Assembly (NCBI RefSeq): GCF_030812775.1
Contig: NZ_JAUSTI010000006.1
Coordinates: 62,001-126,000 of the forward strand
Length of the DNA stretch: 64,000 bases
Direction: 5' to 3'
Source: Paenibacillus tundrae
GTDB lineage: Bacteria; Bacillota; Bacilli; Paenibacillales; Paenibacillaceae
Shown: piece by piece, positions 8,099-17,994 of the stretch
Position numbering within the stretch: the first letter of the stretch is position 1
Layout: each line of letters starts with the position of its first letter
Position numbers and translations under genes: made by a program
The notes under the pieces: model-generated
The model's database searches: none
What the model was told of the DNA's origin: nothing
What the model saw: the letters and a program-made list of their open reading frames with translations, nothing else

Positions 8099-8839
8099 AT
8101 GAACGCAACAGAACAATTGGTCTCTTGGATTCAGGAAAGTACGAAAATTGTCTTTTTTGGCGGGGCAGGGACTTCAACAGAAAGCGGAATTCCCGACTTT
8201 CGTTCTGCCGCAGGCCTGTATCAAACGGAGCAGCATTCACCTTATCCACCGGAGGAACTGCTGAGCCGTCATTTTTTTAATCAGCACGCGGATATCTTCT
8301 ATGATTTTTATCGGGGGAAGATGCTCCATCCACAAGCCGAGCCGAATGGCTGCCATCGATTGCTTGCACGCTTGGAGAATGAAGGGCGTCTGCAAGCGGT
8401 TATCACGCAAAATATCGACGGTTTACATCAGAAGGCTGGTAGTAAGAACGTACTTGAATTGCATGGATCTGTTCATCGCAATGCATGTATGGATTGTAAA
8501 CGATTCTACTCGCTTGATGATATCATTCGTTCTCAGGATATCGTTCCCCGCTGTATCTCCTGCGGAGGGGTAGTCAAGCCAGATGTGGTGCTGTACGAAG
8601 AGGAGCTGGATCAGAATACGTTGTATCTTTCAGTGGATGCGATCTCTACAGCGGACTTATTATTGGTGGGGGGAACATCACTCACGGTACAGCCTGCAGC
8701 CCAACTTATTACGTACTTTCAAGGCAAGCATACCGTACTGCTTAACGCTACACCTACCGCGTATGATCGTCAGGCTGATTTACTGATTACTGAACCGATC
8801 GGTGAGGTAATGAATACTGTGGACCAGCTTCTGGGTTAG
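8099..8839 (+). CDS. NAD-dependent protein deacylase (sirtuin)
   Basis: A 246-residue Sir2-family enzyme that removes acyl groups from lysines using NAD. The full motif set is visible: GAGTSTESGIPDFRS at 22-36 (NAD loop), TQNIDGLH at 103-110, catalytic His122 in LHGSVH, zinc cysteines at 130, 133, 152 and 155, and GGTSLTVQP at 191-199. It resembles bacillar SrtN/CobB. The ATG follows GGAGGAGAGAGG. It is the third gene of a compact run; the AKR gene follows after an 80-base gap. Confidence 0.93.
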   Translation: MNATEQLVSWIQESTKIVFFGGAGTSTESGIPDFRSAAGLYQTEQHSPYPPEELLSRHFFNQHADIFYDFYRGKMLHPQAEPNGCHRLLARLENEGRLQAVITQNIDGLHQKAGSKNVLELHGSVHRNACMDCKRFYSLDDIIRSQDIVPRCISCGGVVKPDVVLYEEELDQNTLYLSVDAISTADLLLVGGTSLTVQPAAQLITYFQGKHTVLLNATPTAYDRQADLLITEPIGEVMNTVDQLLG

Positions 8840-8919
8840 AAAGCAAAATTAAATAACCGCACGCTCCGGTATGGTGCCGGATGAATAGAAGCGGAATCTG
8901 GGGAAAGAAGGGATTCAAT

Positions 8920-9930
8920 ATGGTCTACGTGGCCAGCGATACACGCTACGAGGTAATGAAATATAATCGAGTTGGACGTTCCGGATTGAAACTGCCGGCT
9001 ATTTCACTTGGACTTTGGCATAATTTCGGTGGTATTAATAATGCAGAGAATGGACGTAACATGATTACGCGTTCATTTGATCTAGGTATTACACACTTTG
9101 ACCTTGCCAATAATTATGGACCTCCAGCTGGATCAGCAGAGCAATTGTTTGGACAGGTGCTGGCACAGGATCTGAAGCCCTATCGAGACGAGCTTATCAT
9201 CTCCACCAAGGCTGGGTATTATATGTGGCCTGGGCCTTATGGCGAATGGGGCTCCCGCAAAAATCTCGTATCTAGTCTGAATCAGAGTCTGAAACGAATG
9301 GGACTTGATTATGTCGATATATTCTATTCCCATCGCTATGATCCGGAAACACCACTGGAAGAAACGATGATGGCTCTTGACCATATCGTGCGTTCGGGTA
9401 AAGCCCTCTATGTAGGGATCTCGAATTACCCTGCAGAACAGACTAAGCAAGCTGCAGGAATTCTCAAGGAACTAGGGACACCGCTTTTGATTCATCAACC
9501 TAAATATTCGATGTTGGATCGTTGGATTGAAGATGGGTTACAGGATGTCCTGGAGGAATATGGTGCGGGTAGTATCGCCTTTTGTCCACTTGCTCAAGGG
9601 TTGCTCACGAACAAGTACCTGAATGGTATTCCTGAGGATTCTCGTGCAAAAGGACCATCTGTATTTCTAAATGAAAATAACATCTCGCCAGAGACGCTGC
9701 GAAAAGTTCGTGCGCTTAATCAAATTGCGGCTGCACGTGGTCAGAGTCTGGCTCAGTTCGCACTCGCTTGGGTGCTGCGGAATGGCAAAGTGACTTCTGC
9801 ATTGATCGGTGCAAGTCGCCCTGCTCAGATTGAGGAGAATGTGGCAGCGCTAAGCCAACTGGATTTCTCTACGGAGGAATTGGAGCGCATTGAATCCATC
9901 CTTCGTCCTGAGCATGGTGATAAGCAATAA
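8920..9930 (+). CDS. Aldo/keto reductase, YghZ type
   Basis: A 336-residue NADPH-dependent reductase of the AKR14 (YghZ, glyceraldehyde-3-phosphate/methylglyoxal reductase) type. The start at 8920 (MVYVASDTRY) is preferred over the in-frame ATG at 8881 because AAGGGA lies 7 bases upstream and family members begin here. The catalytic tetrad is visible: Asp61 and Tyr66 in FDLANNYG, Lys97 in STKAGY, and His138 in YSHRYDP. GLWHNFGG near the N-terminus is a YghZ hallmark. The probable role is detoxification of reactive aldehydes. Confidence 0.9.
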   Translation: MVYVASDTRYEVMKYNRVGRSGLKLPAISLGLWHNFGGINNAENGRNMITRSFDLGITHFDLANNYGPPAGSAEQLFGQVLAQDLKPYRDELIISTKAGYYMWPGPYGEWGSRKNLVSSLNQSLKRMGLDYVDIFYSHRYDPETPLEETMMALDHIVRSGKALYVGISNYPAEQTKQAAGILKELGTPLLIHQPKYSMLDRWIEDGLQDVLEEYGAGSIAFCPLAQGLLTNKYLNGIPEDSRAKGPSVFLNENNISPETLRKVRALNQIAAARGQSLAQFALAWVLRNGKVTSALIGASRPAQIEENVAALSQLDFSTEELERIESILRPEHGDKQ

Positions 9931-10040
9931 GCTCGCTCTTTCTATGCATTCCTAATAGAGTTTATTCCAAAAGTAAGCTTTTGAACCATGTACTTCATAG
10001 AAATTTGGAGACCGAAGTTATGCTTGAAATAAATGAAGTG

Positions 10041-10085
10041 AAAAAGGTGCATCTTAGCCATATCGGCGTGGATGCACCTTTTTTT
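10041..10085. terminator. Bidirectional terminator
   Basis: GGTGCATC (10046-10053) and GATGCACC (10071-10078) form the stem, flanked by AAAAA on the left and seven Ts on the right. It separates the AKR gene from the convergent AraC regulator gene. Confidence 0.88.
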
Positions 10086-10198
10086 GGATTATAAAATGTA
10101 TACGTGTTCAGCGGAGCTGAACAAATTCAATTAGCGCAAGAAAAACCACAACTAAACGCGGTCAGTCTTCTGTGAAAGTACAACGTTAAGCATTTTTC

Positions 10199-11140
10199 TT
10201 ATGTTTTCTTGGCTCCGTTACTTCTCGAGAGTATGTTCTCCCTGTATAGACTAGGGGCTTCACCGTGAAATCGTTTGAACTGCTTGGAGAAGTAAAGCGC
10301 ATCCGCGATCCCTACAGAGTCAGAGATCTGTTCAATCGATAGGTCTGGTCGTTCGCGCAGTAACTGCCGCGATTTATCGATGCGTAGCTTGAGTAGATAC
10401 GTTACCGGAGTTAAGCCGGTTTCTTGTTTGAATATACGCGATAGATAGGCGCGATTATAACCTAGACTGGCTGACATCTGTTCAATGGAGACCGGATAGG
10501 CATACTGGGTCGACATGTATTGGATCATTTGTTTAACGGTTCTGCGAATTGAAGATTCACCTGGAATTAAAGTTTGAACCTCAGCAAGGTGATTTTGCGC
10601 TTCAGCGAGAATCATATACAGTGTGCCCAGAGAGGTGAAATGAGAGCTTTCTTTGCGCTGAGCAAAAGCCTCCTGCATGACAGACAGCCAGTCTGCAATA
10701 CCGCATGCTGTCCCAGCATGAAACACAGATTTCTCCGGGCGAAATCCAGCTGCTTCTGTATGCTGGCTCGCTTGAGTTCCCGTATAGGCAATCCAGCGAT
10801 ATTGCCATGGATTACGAGCATGAGATTGGTAGCTAACCAATTGACCAGGATGAATAAGGAAGCAGTCTCCTGCGGCTAACTCGTATGAATGCAGTTCTGT
10901 ACGGAATGTACCGGCACCCTTCTCTACATAATGTAATAGGTAATAATCGTACAATTTTGGCCCAAGGGCGTGTCCTGGTAATGTCTGACTTGCTCCTGCA
11001 AACAGGACATGTAGTGCGCCTCTTTCATAATATACGGGATTGGAGGCCACCGAATAACTAAGAGCACCACTTTTGCCCGACGTCTCTTGTAGCTTCGTGT
11101 TTGGCGGGTTTGGGGTCTGCTCCGATCGGGACTCAGTCAT
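10199..11140 (-). CDS. AraC-family regulator, probable activator of galKET
   Basis: A 313-residue one-component regulator. The N-terminal part has a cupin-like ligand-binding fold (residues about 50-150, with YVEKGAGTF and the GDCFLIHPGQ turn). The C-terminal 100 residues contain the two helix-turn-helix motifs of AraC/XylS proteins (SIEQMSASLGYNRAYLSRIF and SIEQISDSVGIADALYFSKQ). It lies divergently 170 bases from galK, whose promoter has a perfect -10 and a poor -35, as expected for an activated promoter. Control of galactose genes is inferred from this position. Confidence 0.85.
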   Translation of the reverse strand: MTESRSEQTPNPPNTKLQETSGKSGALSYSVASNPVYYERGALHVLFAGASQTLPGHALGPKLYDYYLLHYVEKGAGTFRTELHSYELAAGDCFLIHPGQLVSYQSHARNPWQYRWIAYTGTQASQHTEAAGFRPEKSVFHAGTACGIADWLSVMQEAFAQRKESSHFTSLGTLYMILAEAQNHLAEVQTLIPGESSIRRTVKQMIQYMSTQYAYPVSIEQMSASLGYNRAYLSRIFKQETGLTPVTYLLKLRIDKSRQLLRERPDLSIEQISDSVGIADALYFSKQFKRFHGEAPSLYRENILSRSNGAKKT

Positions 11141-11238
11141 GAGTACAAGCCTTCTTTCTATCTACATTAAGAATGTGTTATTTGCTCCATTATACGTGTT
11201 AAGGTCACATTTATCCATATGAAACACACATGGTTGCA

Positions 11239-11267
11239 TTTCAAGAGGTATCGCTTTCTTATATAAT
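11239..11267 (+). promoter_or_regulatory. Predicted galKET promoter
   Basis: A perfect TATAAT (11262-11267) lies 17 bases from a weak TTTCAA (3/6). The imbalance suggests dependence on an activator, most simply the divergent AraC protein. Confidence 0.55.
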
Positions 11268-11310
11268 AACATTAAGAAAACCTACAACATTGAGATGAGG
11301 TGCAGCAGCG

Positions 11311-12492
11311 GTGAACATAAATGAATTGAAACAAAAGTTTATCGATAAATACGGAGAAAGTGGAGCGGACATCCGTGTATTTCATGCCCCTGGTCGTGTG
11401 AATCTGATCGGTGAGCATATCGATTACAACGGCGGATATGTACTTCCGGCAGCACTTGAATTTGGTACAACATTGGTTATTCGGGAGCGAGAGGACAACA
11501 AGCTGCAACTGGCCTCCACGAACATGTCCTACGAAGGAACGTTGACCACTTCTTCTGTTGGAGAAGAGAAAACAGGTGAATGGACGGACTATCCTGTTGG
11601 TGTCATGGTTGAGCTTGCAGGCAAAGGTGTGAAGGTAACGAAAGGGTACGACTTCCTATTCCACGGCGAAATTCCAAATGGTGCAGGACTTTCATCGTCT
11701 GCTTCATTGGAAGTTCTCACTGGATATGCGATCCAATCATTAGAAGGCGTGTCCGAAATCGATACGGTGCAGTTAGCACTGCTGTCACAGAAGGCGGAGA
11801 ATGAATTTGTTGGCGTCAACTGCGGAATTATGGATCAGTTTGCTGTTGCCAACGGTGCAGAGGATCATGCGATTCTGCTGATGTGTGATACCCTTGAATA
11901 CGAGAAGGTGCCTTTCCGTACAGGTTCCTATAAACTGATTATTGGTAACACGAACAAACGTCGTGGTTTGGTGGATTCGGCTTATAATGAACGTCGTTCC
12001 CAATGCGAGCAGGCACTTGCCATTTTGAAGGAACAGCTGCCTGCACTGAATTACCTGGCGCAATTGACGCCAGAGCAGTTCGTAACACTTCAAGATCAGA
12101 TTACAGATGAGAAAGTGAGACAGCGTGCACAACACGTCGTCGAAGAAAATGCACGTGTATTGGCTTCGGTAGAAGCTTTGCGCGAGAACGACCTCGTAAC
12201 CTTTGGTAAACTGATGAATGCTTCTCATGAATCGCTTCGTTCTTTGTATGAAGTAAGCTGTGAAGAACTGGATGTTATGGTGGAAGAAGCTCAGCGAATT
12301 CCAGGTACACTTGGTGCTCGAATGACAGGTGCAGGATTCGGCGGTTGTACAGTATCTCTGGTGCATGAAGATGATGTAGAGCGTTTTGTTAGTGAAGTTG
12401 GGGCAGCGTATGAAGCACGTACGAGCCTCAAAGGTGAGTTTTATGTGTGCGGAGTAGGCGACGGTGTTAAAGAATTGAAGGAGGCGAAGTAA
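11311..12492 (+). CDS. galK: Galactokinase
   Basis: Phosphorylates galactose to galactose-1-phosphate, the first step of the Leloir pathway. The 393-residue GHMP kinase has the galactokinase signature GRVNLIGEHIDY at residues 28-39, the ATP loop PNGAGLSSSAS at 122-132, and the C-terminal RMTGAGFGG motif. It starts with GTG at 11311 behind GAGGTG. It is the first gene of galKET and ends one base before the galE start, so the two are almost certainly translationally coupled. Confidence 0.97.
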   Translation: MNINELKQKFIDKYGESGADIRVFHAPGRVNLIGEHIDYNGGYVLPAALEFGTTLVIREREDNKLQLASTNMSYEGTLTTSSVGEEKTGEWTDYPVGVMVELAGKGVKVTKGYDFLFHGEIPNGAGLSSSASLEVLTGYAIQSLEGVSEIDTVQLALLSQKAENEFVGVNCGIMDQFAVANGAEDHAILLMCDTLEYEKVPFRTGSYKLIIGNTNKRRGLVDSAYNERRSQCEQALAILKEQLPALNYLAQLTPEQFVTLQDQITDEKVRQRAQHVVEENARVLASVEALRENDLVTFGKLMNASHESLRSLYEVSCEELDVMVEEAQRIPGTLGARMTGAGFGGCTVSLVHEDDVERFVSEVGAAYEARTSLKGEFYVCGVGDGVKELKEAK

Positions 12493-12493
12493 A

Positions 12494-13483
12494 ATGGCAA
12501 TTTTGGTGACAGGTGGAGCAGGATATATTGGTTCGCATACGGTAGCGGCTTTGTTGGAACGTGGTGAAGAGGTTGTTGTTCTGGATAACTTGCAAACAGG
12601 GCATCGCGAAGCATTACTCGGTGGTACATTGTATGAAGGAGATCTTCGTGACAAAGCGATTCTGAAAAAGCTGTTCGCAGAGAACTCGATTGACGCAGTT
12701 ATTCACTTTGCAGCAAGCTCGCTGGTAGGCGAGAGTATGACAGCTCCGGTTAAATACTATGACAACAATGTCTTCGGTACACTGTGCTTGCTGGAAGCAA
12801 TGAACGAAGCGAATGTGCGTAAGATTGTGTTCTCCTCTACGGCAGCAACTTATGGTGAGCCTGAGAAGGTGCCTATTGAAGAGAGCGACCGTACAGAACC
12901 AACCAGTGTATACGGTGAAACGAAGCTCATGATGGAGCGCATGATGTCTTGGTTCGATAAAGTACAGGATATCAAGTATGTATCCCTGCGTTACTTCAAT
13001 GCAGCCGGCGCTCATGACAGCGGCAAAATCGGTGAAGATCACCAGCCGGAAAGTCACTTGATCCCACTCGTGTTGCAAACAGCACTGAAACAACGTTCAC
13101 ATATCGCTGTGTTTGGTGACGATTATGACACTGAGGACGGAACATGTATCCGTGACTACATTCACGTGAGTGATCTTGCAGATGCACATTTGCGGGCTGT
13201 AGATTACCTTCGTAAAGGCGAGAGCAGCAACGTGTTTAACCTTGGTAACGGCACAGGATTCTCAGTTAAACAAGTCATCGATACAGCTAAGAAAGTAACT
13301 GGATTGGATATTCCGGTTGTAGAAGAGCCGCGTCGTGCAGGTGATCCAGCAGTTCTGGTTGCTTCGTCTGCTAAAGCAAGATCCGTACTGGGCTGGAACC
13401 CAACACGTACCAACCTGGAAGATGTTATTCAGAGCGCTTGGGGCTGGCACCAATCTCACCCTAATGGCTACGGGAAAAATTAG
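12494..13483 (+). CDS. galE: UDP-glucose 4-epimerase
   Basis: Interconverts UDP-galactose and UDP-glucose with a bound NAD. The 329-residue short-chain dehydrogenase fold shows the Rossmann motif GGAGYIGSH at 7-15, SST at 114-116, and the catalytic Tyr140 and Lys144 in YGETK. It follows galK with one intervening base and precedes galT by 15 bases. The length and motifs are typical. Confidence 0.97.
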   Translation: MAILVTGGAGYIGSHTVAALLERGEEVVVLDNLQTGHREALLGGTLYEGDLRDKAILKKLFAENSIDAVIHFAASSLVGESMTAPVKYYDNNVFGTLCLLEAMNEANVRKIVFSSTAATYGEPEKVPIEESDRTEPTSVYGETKLMMERMMSWFDKVQDIKYVSLRYFNAAGAHDSGKIGEDHQPESHLIPLVLQTALKQRSHIAVFGDDYDTEDGTCIRDYIHVSDLADAHLRAVDYLRKGESSNVFNLGNGTGFSVKQVIDTAKKVTGLDIPVVEEPRRAGDPAVLVASSAKARSVLGWNPTRTNLEDVIQSAWGWHQSHPNGYGKN

Positions 13484-13498
13484 GAGGCGAATACCCAT

Positions 13499-15097
13499 AT
13501 GTCACAGACTCATAATGCAGCAGGTGCCACAGAGCGGACACCCGAGCAGCAGGAAGCACTGCATGCCATTGAACGTCTGGTTGCATTTGCTCTGCACAAC
13601 AAGCTGATTGAAGAAGCAGATTGGGATTATAGCCGTAATCTCTTGCTGGAACAGTTCGGATTCTCGGAACCTTATGCTGGAGTATTAGATAATACTGTAC
13701 CCGATGGTCCACAGGCCATGTTGGATACATTGATTGATTATGGATTCACCATTGGTCTTATCCCTGAAAATACAGATACGTACCGTGATTTGTTAGATGC
13801 TAAAATTATGGGCCATCTTATGGCTCGTCCATCAGAGGTCGTTCGTGCTTTCCGTCATACGGAGCAGGCCGAAGGCATTGAGGCAGCAACCAAGCAGTTT
13901 TACGAGCTGTCGATTCACTCTAACTATATCCGGATGGATCGGATCGCGAAGAACGTTTACTGGACACAGGATACGGCTTACGGCGATATGGAGATTACTA
14001 TCAATCTTTCGAAACCGGAGAAAAGTCCGAAAGAAATCGCAATGGCAAAATTACTGCCACCACCGGTCTATCCGAAATGTCAGTTGTGTCGTGAAAATGT
14101 AGGTTATGCGGGTCGGGTGAACCATCCCGCTCGTCAAAACCTGCGTGTGATTCCGTTGGAGCTGAACGGTGAGCCTTGGTTGTTCCAATACTCGCCATAT
14201 GTGTACTACAACGAGCACTGCATTATTTTCCATCATGATCATGTACCGATGAAACTAACCAAAGACACGCTACGCAGACTGCTCGCTTTTGTTGGGGAGT
14301 ACCCACATTACTTTATCGGCTCTAACGCGGATCTACCGATCGTAGGCGGCTCAATCCTAACGCATGATCACTTCCAAGGTGGACGTCATACGTTTGCGAT
14401 CCAAAATGCACAGCCTGAGGCAGTCTTCCGCCATGCGAATGCACCTGGACTTACGCTGAGTCTCGTGAAATGGCCGATGTCTGTTATGCGATTGGCTTCC
14501 CACGACCCAGCAGAGCTGCTTGAAGCAGGTAATGCTGTGTATGAAGCTTGGAAGGTCTACAGTGATTCTACAGTGGATATTGAAGCATTCAGCGATGTGG
14601 ACGGAGAACAGGTACCACATAACACGGTAACACCGATTGTTCGTCGTAGTGCAGACGGTGGTTATGAGATGGATCTTGTTCTACGTAACAACCGGACGAA
14701 TGATGTGCATCCTGAAGGGATTTTCCACCCGCATCGTGAGATGCATCACCTGAAGAAGGAGAACATCGGACTCATTGAAGTCATGGGTCTTGCGATTCTG
14801 CCAGGGCGTCTGAAAGAAGAGTTGGACGGGATTGCTAATATTTTGGCAGGAGACAACGAGCTGGCCGAGGCGGCACAGGCTGTGGATCATGATTTGAACA
14901 AGCATCTACGCTGGACGGAAGAATTGAAGCAGAGCCACGGTGCTAACCTAACCAAAGAGGAAGCCGTTACGCTTGTGCAGCAACAAGTTGGTTTGAAATT
15001 TGCTGAGATTCTAGAACATGCAGGTGTGTACAAACATGATGAAGCTGGACGTCAGGCGTTCCGTCGATTTGTAACTAGCATGGGTTATACCGAATAA
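13499..15097 (+). CDS. galT: Galactose-1-phosphate uridylyltransferase, type 2
   Basis: Transfers UMP from UDP-glucose to galactose-1-phosphate. At 532 residues it belongs to the longer Firmicute type-2 GalT family rather than the 350-residue HIT-type enzyme. Recognisable segments are FGFSEPYAG, the CQLCRENVGYAGR zinc-like motif, the His-rich IIFHHDHVPM, and ILTHDHFQGG. It completes galKET and is followed by a terminator. The ATG lies behind AGGAGG. Confidence 0.95.
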   Translation: MSQTHNAAGATERTPEQQEALHAIERLVAFALHNKLIEEADWDYSRNLLLEQFGFSEPYAGVLDNTVPDGPQAMLDTLIDYGFTIGLIPENTDTYRDLLDAKIMGHLMARPSEVVRAFRHTEQAEGIEAATKQFYELSIHSNYIRMDRIAKNVYWTQDTAYGDMEITINLSKPEKSPKEIAMAKLLPPPVYPKCQLCRENVGYAGRVNHPARQNLRVIPLELNGEPWLFQYSPYVYYNEHCIIFHHDHVPMKLTKDTLRRLLAFVGEYPHYFIGSNADLPIVGGSILTHDHFQGGRHTFAIQNAQPEAVFRHANAPGLTLSLVKWPMSVMRLASHDPAELLEAGNAVYEAWKVYSDSTVDIEAFSDVDGEQVPHNTVTPIVRRSADGGYEMDLVLRNNRTNDVHPEGIFHPHREMHHLKKENIGLIEVMGLAILPGRLKEELDGIANILAGDNELAEAAQAVDHDLNKHLRWTEELKQSHGANLTKEEAVTLVQQQVGLKFAEILEHAGVYKHDEAGRQAFRRFVTSMGYTE

Positions 15098-15140
15098 CTT
15101 AGATATTTCTTTCTTAGGAAAATAAATATCTATGAAATCC

Positions 15141-15173
15141 AAAGCACCCGCTCAATCAGGAGCGAGTGCTTTT
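15141..15173 (+). terminator. galKET terminator
   Basis: AAAGCAC-CCGCTC pairs with GAGCGAGTGCTTT around an AATCAG loop, followed by a short T-run. Confidence 0.75.
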
Positions 15174-15189
15174 GGTGTTTGCTGATCGT

Positions 15190-15218
15190 TTGGAATGGGA
15201 TTCTCACCCATGTATAAT
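15190..15218 (+). promoter_or_regulatory. Predicted promoter of the PNPOx-family gene
   Basis: TTGGAA (4/6) and a perfect TATAAT are separated by 17 bases, 51 bases before the TTG start. Confidence 0.6.
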
Positions 15219-15269
15219 GGGAAGAAGTGTGTAGGATCACAATGACTATGAAGAAACGGGGACGAATAA

Positions 15270-15857
15270 TTGGAGAAGCAGGCATTGAATATTCCGTTGC
15301 TTACAGATGCAAACGAATTGCAAAGCATGGTGGGGGAACCGCATGAACATGTACGTAATAAGGCAATCTCCTATGTAGATTCGCATGTTCAGAATTTTGT
15401 ATCCATGTCACCCTTGTTTTTCTTATCTACGTCCGATCAAGATGGGAACAGTGATGTATCTCCCCGGGGAGATCAAGCAGGATTTGTGAGAGTGTTAGAT
15501 CCATATCGTTTAGTCTATCCTGAAAGGCCAGGTAATCGCCGTATTGACTCATTAATTAACATATTATCTAACCCAGGAGTGGGCATGCTTTTCTTGATTC
15601 CGGGTATGAACGAAGTGCTGCGCATCAATGGGACAGCCTCCATTACCAAAGATGCAGAATTTATCGAGAGTATGAATTGGAACGGTAAAACGATTGGTGC
15701 GGCTGTTATTGTCGACGTGGAAGAATGCTTTATCCATTGTCCACGTGCCTTTAAACAGGCAGGCTTATGGGATTCCGAAACTTGGACACCATCTGAGGAT
15801 TTGCCTTCCTCCACTGAAATGTTCCGAGCGCATTTGCAGATTAACGGATTGTTATAA
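15270..15857 (+). CDS. Pyridoxamine 5'-phosphate oxidase-family (FMN-binding) protein
   Basis: A 195-residue split-barrel protein. The segment PLFFLSTSDQDGNSDVSPRG, then ERPGNRRIDSL and NPGVGMLFLIPG, is typical of the MSMEG_1061 / PNPOx-like group that binds FMN. The enzyme's substrate is not known for this subgroup; general reductase or oxidase activity is plausible. It starts with TTG at 15270; no in-frame ATG lies between the promoter and this codon. It is monocistronic. Confidence 0.8.
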   Translation: MEKQALNIPLLTDANELQSMVGEPHEHVRNKAISYVDSHVQNFVSMSPLFFLSTSDQDGNSDVSPRGDQAGFVRVLDPYRLVYPERPGNRRIDSLINILSNPGVGMLFLIPGMNEVLRINGTASITKDAEFIESMNWNGKTIGAAVIVDVEECFIHCPRAFKQAGLWDSETWTPSEDLPSSTEMFRAHLQINGLL

Positions 15858-15874
15858 AGTTAGCATCTATAGAT

Positions 15875-15903
15875 TTGTTTTTCTAGATATGGGGTACTAT
15901 AAT
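15875..15903 (+). promoter_or_regulatory. Predicted promoter of the iron alcohol dehydrogenase gene
   Basis: TTGTTT (3/6) and a perfect TATAAT are separated by 17 bases. Confidence 0.5.
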
Positions 15904-15950
15904 GGGAGTTGCGTTACAAATATAAATCTCCAATGGAGGCGATATAGATC

Positions 15951-17114
15951 ATGAGATCTTTTCAATTTTATAATCCAACCCGCTTGATTTTCGGTAAAGG
16001 ACAACTAGAAGCGTTGAAGACGGAAGTTCCGAAATACGGCAAACGGGTTTTGCTTGTATATGGTGGCGGTAGCATCAAACGTAGTGGCTTGTATGATCAA
16101 GTCATCGGCTTGCTGGGCGAAATTGGCGCAGAAGTAACTGAACTGGCAGGCGTAGAGCCTAACCCACGTCTTTCGACAGTTCACAAAGGGGTAGACCTCT
16201 GCAAAACGAATAACATTGACCTCGTACTGGCTGTTGGTGGCGGTAGTGTACTCGACTGTGCCAAAGCAATCGCTGTTGGTGCGAAGTATGATGGCGATAT
16301 GTGGGACTTTGCACAGCGTAAAGCTGTAGCACAAGATGCTCTCCCGCTTGGTACAGTGTTGACGATGGCAGCTACAGGTTCCGAGATGAACTCCGGTTCC
16401 GTTATTACGAATCAAGATACACAGGAGAAATTAGGATGGGGTAGTGCGCATTCATTCCCAGCATTCTCAATCCTTGATCCAGTTAATACATACACGGTGC
16501 CTCGTGATCAAACGGTCTATGGCATGGTTGATATGATGTCGCACGTGCTTGAGCACTATTTCCATCTAGATGCCAATACACCGGTACAGCTCGGATTCTG
16601 TGAGACCATTCTTCGTACAGTAATGGATGCAGCACCTCGCCTTGTTGATGATCTGGAGAATTACGAGCTACGTGAAACGATCCTGTACTGCGGAACGATG
16701 GCTTTGAACGGCGTTCTTAACATGGGTCTTGCAGGTGACTGGGCAACACATAACATTGAGCACGCGGTATCCGCTGTGTATGATATCCCACATGGTGGCG
16801 GACTCGCAATCCTGTTCCCGCACTGGATGAAACATAACCTAAATGTGAAAGTGGATCGTTTCAAACGCCTGGCTATTAATGTGTTCGATGTGAACCCTGA
16901 AGGTAAATCGGACAGACAGGTAGCTGAAGAAGGCATTGAAGCACTGAGCCAATTCTGGACGTCCATTGGAGCGCCTAACCGTTTGGCTGATTATGATATC
17001 GATGACAGCCAAATCGATGTAATGGCCGATAAAGCAATGTTGTTTGGTCCATTCGGTAATTTCAAAAAGCTACAACGTGAAGATGTTGTATCCATCTACA
17101 AAGCTTCTCTGTAA
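15951..17114 (+). CDS. Iron-containing alcohol dehydrogenase (YqhD/BdhA-like)
   Basis: A 387-residue group III alcohol dehydrogenase, most like butanol dehydrogenases and YqhD, which reduce aldehydes with NAD(P)H. The nucleotide loop [10 protein letters not shown] is at residues 96-105. The metal ligands lie in [13 protein letters not shown] and in [19 protein letters not shown]. The ATG follows a GGAGG site. It is flanked by its own promoter and terminator. Cofactor preference cannot be fixed here. Confidence 0.92.
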   Translation: MRSFQFYNPTRLIFGKGQLEALKTEVPKYGKRVLLVYGGGSIKRSGLYDQVIGLLGEIGAEVTELAGVEPNPRLSTVHKGVDLCKTNNIDLVLAVGGGSVLDCAKAIAVGAKYDGDMWDFAQRKAVAQDALPLGTVLTMAATGSEMNSGSVITNQDTQEKLGWGSAHSFPAFSILDPVNTYTVPRDQTVYGMVDMMSHVLEHYFHLDANTPVQLGFCETILRTVMDAAPRLVDDLENYELRETILYCGTMALNGVLNMGLAGDWATHNIEHAVSAVYDIPHGGGLAILFPHWMKHNLNVKVDRFKRLAINVFDVNPEGKSDRQVAEEGIEALSQFWTSIGAPNRLADYDIDDSQIDVMADKAMLFGPFGNFKKLQREDVVSIYKASL

Positions 17115-17158
17115 TTGTAATTGAACAGGGAATACATGCATAACGATCTATAATTAAC

Positions 17159-17193
17159 CGCAGGTTTCCTTCGAGGAGACTTGCGTTTTTTTT
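17159..17193 (+). terminator. Terminator after the alcohol dehydrogenase gene
   Basis: CGCAGGTTTCC, a TTCG loop and AGGAGACTTGCG form a stem with G-U pairs, followed by eight Ts. Confidence 0.85.
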
Positions 17194-17402
17194 ATGTAAT
17201 TTACATGTGTGAGATGGGATGCCTAAGCTTGAATGAGCATTGTAAAGCATGAGTTGAAGAACATGATGATAATACCCATTATCGGCTTCTGAATACATTT
17301 GAGGAAACATTTTGAAACATTTTGCCGATTCGTACGTATTTATTTACATGTGGAATGCCTAGTTAGGATTGAGATTGCGACAGAGGAGAGGAGGAACGGG
17401 GA

Positions 17403-17939
17403 ATGGAGTCAATCTATTGGGGCTGTCTCATCGGCGGTGCCATATTTGCGGTCGTGAGTCTTGTGCTAGGTGACTTAATTGATGGCTTGCTGGATGGAGC
17501 CTTCGAGTTACCTGGTGTTGATTTTTTCAAACCCGTTGTGTTGGCTGGTTCCATTACAGCTTTTGGCGGGGCAGGCATTATGCTGACACGTTATAGCTCG
17601 GTAAGTGCGATGACGGGTCTAATATTATCCCTGCTAATAGGTATTACTGCAGCTATGCTGGTATTTTTTGCATATATCAAACCGATGCGCAATAGCGATG
17701 TCTCTATTGGATTCTCCATGAAGGATCTATCAGGCAAAATTGGAGAAATTACGATTCCGGTGCCGGAAAAAGGATTTGGTGAAGTAATGATCCGTTTCGC
17801 CTCTGGCAGTACAATTCAAACGGCATCCAGTTTTGAACATCGTCCCATTGCGGCGGGAGCACGTGTTGTTATTATTGATGTAGTAGATGGTGTGTTACGA
17901 GTGTCGGAATGGGAAGATGATGTACTTAAAGATGTGTAA
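17403..17939 (+). CDS. yuaF: NfeD-like membrane protein YuaF
   Basis: A 178-residue protein with three hydrophobic helices (about residues 7-27, 45-62 and 70-93) and a C-terminal OB-fold-like domain (about 105-170). This matches the NfeD-type YuaF protein encoded beside flotillin in Bacillus. YuaF partners FloT in membrane microdomains and influences their organisation. Synteny with the downstream flotillin gene, 55 bases away, supports the name. The ATG follows GAGGAGAGGAGG. No protease domain is present, unlike long NfeD proteins. Confidence 0.85.
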   Translation: MESIYWGCLIGGAIFAVVSLVLGDLIDGLLDGAFELPGVDFFKPVVLAGSITAFGGAGIMLTRYSSVSAMTGLILSLLIGITAAMLVFFAYIKPMRNSDVSIGFSMKDLSGKIGEITIPVPEKGFGEVMIRFASGSTIQTASSFEHRPIAAGARVVIIDVVDGVLRVSEWEDDVLKDV

Positions 17940-17994
17940 GTAAAAACAGTAGTACGATGAAGCATTCATCAATGATTAAAGGGAGAGATGTGGA